Assembly (NCBI RefSeq): GCF_013694095.1
Contig: NZ_JACEFB010000006.1
Span: 62,001-126,000 of the forward strand
Direction of reading: 5' to 3'
From: Thermogemmata fonticola
GTDB lineage: Bacteria; Planctomycetota; Planctomycetia; Gemmatales; Gemmataceae
Length of the DNA: 64,000 nt
Shown: one piece after another, positions 63,053 through 64,000 of the stretch
Numbering within the stretch: the first letter of the stretch is position 1
How the letters are laid out: every line of letters begins with the position of its first letter
Made by a program: the position numbers and the translations under genes
The notes under the pieces: model-generated
The model's database searches: none
The model's input: the letters and a program-made list of their open reading frames with translations, nothing else
Told to the model about the DNA's origin: nothing

Positions 63053-63108
63053 GCAGAAAGGTCAAAATTTCCAGCACTCTTCACCGCGGGGAATACTCCC
63101 TCCACATC

Positions 63109-64000
63109 ATGAGTACCAATGACCTAGCAACTCGCATTCTTCAGGTAATTACGGCGGCCAATTATACTCCGCTCAAAGCCAAGGCTCTTTTTTCCCGCTT
63201 GAAGTTGGGAGGTGAGGCGTATGCCGCATTTCGCAAGACGCTCAAGCGGCTGGTCCAAACAGGCCAGGTGGTAATAGGCCGCGGGCATACCATCCGTCCG
63301 GCAGAGCCGTTTGCAACCGTGGTGGGGATTTATCGCCGCGTCCCGACGGGTCATGGTTATGTACGCCCTCACGCTGTGGATGGTACGCCCCAAGCTGCCG
63401 ACATTTTCATCCGTGCGGATCGCGCTTTGGATGCTGCCACAGGCGACGAGGTTCTGGTGCGTGTCCTGCGGCCAGCCAGCAAGACACGCGATGCCTCCGG
63501 AGAAATTGTTCAGGTCCTGGAACGGGCCACACGGACTTTTGTCGGTACTTACTTCGAGCGGGAAGGGCAAGGGTTCGTGCGGGTCGATGGCAATGTCTTT
63601 ACGCATAGCGTATCCGTCGGGGATGCTGGAGCCAAAGGAGCCAAAGCTGGCGATAAGGTCGTGGTAGAAATGCTCCGTTTTCCCACACCGGAAGAGCGCG
63701 GGGAAGGGGTCATCACGGAGGTCCTGGGTCCTTTACATCAGCCCGGTGTGGATACGCTGACAGTGATCCGGGCGTTTGGGTTGCCCGACACCTTTCCAGC
63801 CGAGGTGCTGGCGGAAGCCCGGCAAGTCGCCTCGCAGTTCGAGGATATGCCATTGCAGGGCCGTGAGGACTTCACCCACGAGCTGGTGGTCACTATTGAC
63901 CCCCCTGATGCCAAGGACTTTGACGATGCTGTTAGTGTCAGTGTGGATCCAAAGAGCCGGCATTGGATACTGTCCGTGCACATCGCAGATGTCGGGGCCT
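63109..64000 (+). CDS. rnr: Ribonuclease R, 3'-truncated by window edge
   Basis: Open to the window end (297 residues visible). N-terminal helical domain followed by cold-shock-like OB domains (GYVRPHAVDGTPQAADIFIRADRA, GTYFEREGQGFVRVDGNVFTHSV), then the start of the RNB catalytic domain with TIDPPDAKDFDDAVSV, which carries the metal-binding Asp residues. RNase R degrades structured RNA 3' to 5'. ATG 63109 has no clear Shine-Dalgarno. The upstream leader holds a promoter-like and a terminator-like element. Confidence 0.92.
   Translation, partial: MSTNDLATRILQVITAANYTPLKAKALFSRLKLGGEAYAAFRKTLKRLVQTGQVVIGRGHTIRPAEPFATVVGIYRRVPTGHGYVRPHAVDGTPQAADIFIRADRALDAATGDEVLVRVLRPASKTRDASGEIVQVLERATRTFVGTYFEREGQGFVRVDGNVFTHSVSVGDAGAKGAKAGDKVVVEMLRFPTPEERGEGVITEVLGPLHQPGVDTLTVIRAFGLPDTFPAEVLAEARQVASQFEDMPLQGREDFTHELVVTIDPPDAKDFDDAVSVSVDPKSRHWILSVHIADVGA

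Noticed and set aside
1-64000. Horizontal transfer or mobile elements
   Set aside because: No transposase, integrase, terminal repeats or sharp composition change was seen; the window reads as ordinary chromosome.

Overview
The window looks like a chromosomal segment of a planctomycete, probably of the Gemmataceae/Gemmatales type. This rests on families typical of that phylum: DUF1501, DUF1552 and DUF1592-type proteins, a TIGR03000 domain, three PQQ-like beta-propeller proteins, and split tRNA-amidotransferase and trp genes. Placement below phylum level is inference. I see no insertion sequence, prophage, CRISPR array or rRNA operon. One tRNA (Val, anticodon GAC) is present.

Layout: 1-6065 holds the 3' end of a complex I operon (nuoK partial, nuoL, nuoM, nuoN), followed by a degenerate HD-GYP protein (6189-7682). 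7859-10995 holds, on the minus strand, a GlcD-type FAD oxidase and a Tat-exported metallophosphatase. 11229-13325 is a minus-strand B12 locus: cobalamin riboswitch, small membrane protein (DUF6580, S-component-like), then a BtuF-like binding protein without a signal peptide. 13640-19007 holds cysE, a Fur-family regulator, two family-2 glycosyltransferases and queG. 19008-19848 is a gene-poor stretch with two hairpins that share an identical 9-nt loop, a 17-bp palindrome and tRNA-Val.

19849-34749 is a long minus-strand run: S41 protease, nadC, birA, a PaaK-like ligase, two large PQQ-propeller proteins, then a LuxE-like adenylating enzyme, an aldehyde dehydrogenase lacking the usual general-base Glu, an iron alcohol dehydrogenase and a third propeller. 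The middle genes read as an acid-to-aldehyde-to-alcohol reduction module. 35407-42193 holds a nucleoside hydrolase with an altered metal site, trpB-ydcZ-trpA, mutM and a heme-motif histidine kinase. 42220-45997 is a DUF1552/DUF1592 pair. 46313-52849 holds gatA, gatC, rpmB, a bifunctional nuclease, a thioredoxin-like protein, a dihydrouridine synthase and a transaldolase.

52921-56201 is a sarcosine-oxidase-like enzyme translationally coupled to a protein with one active and one dead trypsin-like domain. 56453-64000 holds a DUF1501 protein, panB, a DCC thiol protein, a three-gene set (enhancer-binding-like protein without GAFTGA, pseudo-receiver, 2x[4Fe-4S] ferredoxin), a secreted TIGR03000-methyltransferase fusion, and the start of an RNase R gene that runs off the window.

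The best candidates for something undescribed are the B12 riboswitch/DUF6580/BtuF-like locus, the pseudo-bEBP/pseudo-receiver/ferredoxin set, the reductive LuxE/LuxC-like cluster with PQQ propellers, and the tandem same-loop hairpins downstream of queG.
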